From the NCBI GenBank assembly GCA_910586965.1, contig CAJUMF010000045.1:1-23715 (forward strand): a stretch of DNA of 23,715 nt, read 5' to 3'. Position 1 is the stretch's first letter; every line of letters starts with the position of its first letter. The notes beneath the pieces are model-generated. The model was not told the origin of the DNA, made no database searches, and saw nothing but the letters and a program-made list of their open reading frames with translations. Below are positions 23,431 to 23,715 of this stretch, piece by piece. The translations under genes and the position numbers were made by a program. This DNA is from an uncultured Dorea sp. Its GTDB lineage: Bacteria; Bacillota; Clostridia; Lachnospirales; Lachnospiraceae.

Positions 23431-23664
23431 GTTTGAGAATGATGTAAAAATGTATGGTACTCAAGCCAAAGTGATGGAGAAAATGCTCGTGCAGAAGTTT
23501 GAGAATGATGTAAAAATGTATGGTACTCAAGCGGATATAAATGGAGCTGAAATAAAAACTCAGTTTGAGAATGATGTAAAAATGTATGGTACTCAAGCAA
23601 TGGTGTAATTTATGTTCATTCTGCCATAGTTTGAGAATGATGTAAAAATGTATGGTACTCAAGC
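23431..23664 (+). CRISPR. Type II-A CRISPR array: 4 repeats, 3 spacers
   Basis: Four identical 36-bp repeats at 23431-23466, 23497-23532, 23563-23598 and 23629-23664 start GTTTGAGAATG and end GGTACTCAAGC. Spacers of exactly 30 bp lie at 23467-23496, 23533-23562 and 23599-23628. The array reads left to right: GTTT-starting repeats, leader on the left, and complementarity to the plus-strand tracrRNA all agree. No degenerate terminal repeat is seen in this orientation. Frames read through the array are not genes. Confidence 0.99.
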
Positions 23665-23677
23665 TGATGATAGTATA

Positions 23678-23706
23678 TACCATACATTTTTACATCATTA
23701 TCAAAC
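23678..23706 (-). repeat. Inverted partial copy of the CRISPR repeat at the array end
   Basis: On the minus strand 29 bases starting GTTTGATAATGATG match the first 29 bases of the repeat with one change (G7 to T). It starts 13 bases after the last repeat. The final seven bases of the repeat (CTCAAGC) are not conserved. On the plus strand it is followed by nine A residues at the window end. It could pair with repeat 4 in the array transcript. Confidence 0.9.
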
Positions 23707-23715
23707 AAAAAAAAT

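Noticed and set aside
23262..23683. Open frames through the CRISPR array with repeated HFYIILK or FENDVKMYG peptides
   Set aside because: The repeat and spacer lengths (36 + 30 = 66, a multiple of three) keep frames open by chance; these are not proteins.
23678..23715. Inverted repeat copy as an intrinsic terminator of the array
   Set aside because: The hairpin is followed by A residues on the plus strand, not U; on the minus strand the U-run precedes it.

Overview
The window looks like a chromosomal segment of a Gram-positive, moderate-GC anaerobe of the Clostridia, most likely a gut Lachnospiraceae. This rests on strong AGGAGG-type ribosome binding sites, canonical sigma-A promoters, a tyrosine T-box leader, a long-form PurC and a low-GC type II-A CRISPR-Cas locus. 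No rRNA or tRNA gene is visible, so the family-level placement is inference.

Left part, mostly minus strand (1-5174): an OmpR-type response regulator and histidine kinase, translationally coupled, lie upstream of a lantibiotic-immunity-type ABC transporter (ATPase plus permease). A direct repeat at the -35 position of the transporter promoter suggests the regulator activates it. Next come a 60-codon orphan gene with its own promoter and terminator, and a MATE efflux gene. The MATE 5' leader holds a strong intrinsic terminator, which implies attenuation.

Middle (5343-12016), mostly plus strand: a T-box-controlled tyrS with a downstream membrane protein (zinc ribbon, discoidin-like domain); a P-loop kinase-like gene on the minus strand; an Rpn-family nuclease; and a cell-wall pair made of an M15 peptidase and an L,D-transpeptidase. 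A shared bidirectional terminator closes this block against purC.

Right-middle (12040-17154): purC; a 187-bp element with 46-bp terminal inverted repeats; an 81-aa gene and a decayed EamA-type transporter gene driven by overlapping face-to-face promoters; an HD-domain protein coupled to an AraC regulator; a 100-aa orphan followed by a VapD-like remnant; and a VOC-family protein.

Right end (17184-23715): a complete type II-A CRISPR-Cas locus in the order tracrRNA, cas9, cas1, cas2, csn2, leader, array. The tracrRNA has its own promoter, an anti-repeat, the AAG bulge, hairpins and a terminator. Coding overlaps tie the four cas genes into one operon. The leader ends in the type II-A anchoring motif ATTTGAG directly against the first repeat. 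The array has four identical 36-bp repeats and three 30-bp spacers. Unusually, the last repeat is followed 13 bp later by a 28/29 inverted copy of itself, just before the window ends, so the array transcript could fold into a long cis duplex. This inverted terminal repeat, the MATE leader attenuator and the 187-bp inverted-repeat element are the least ordinary structures here.
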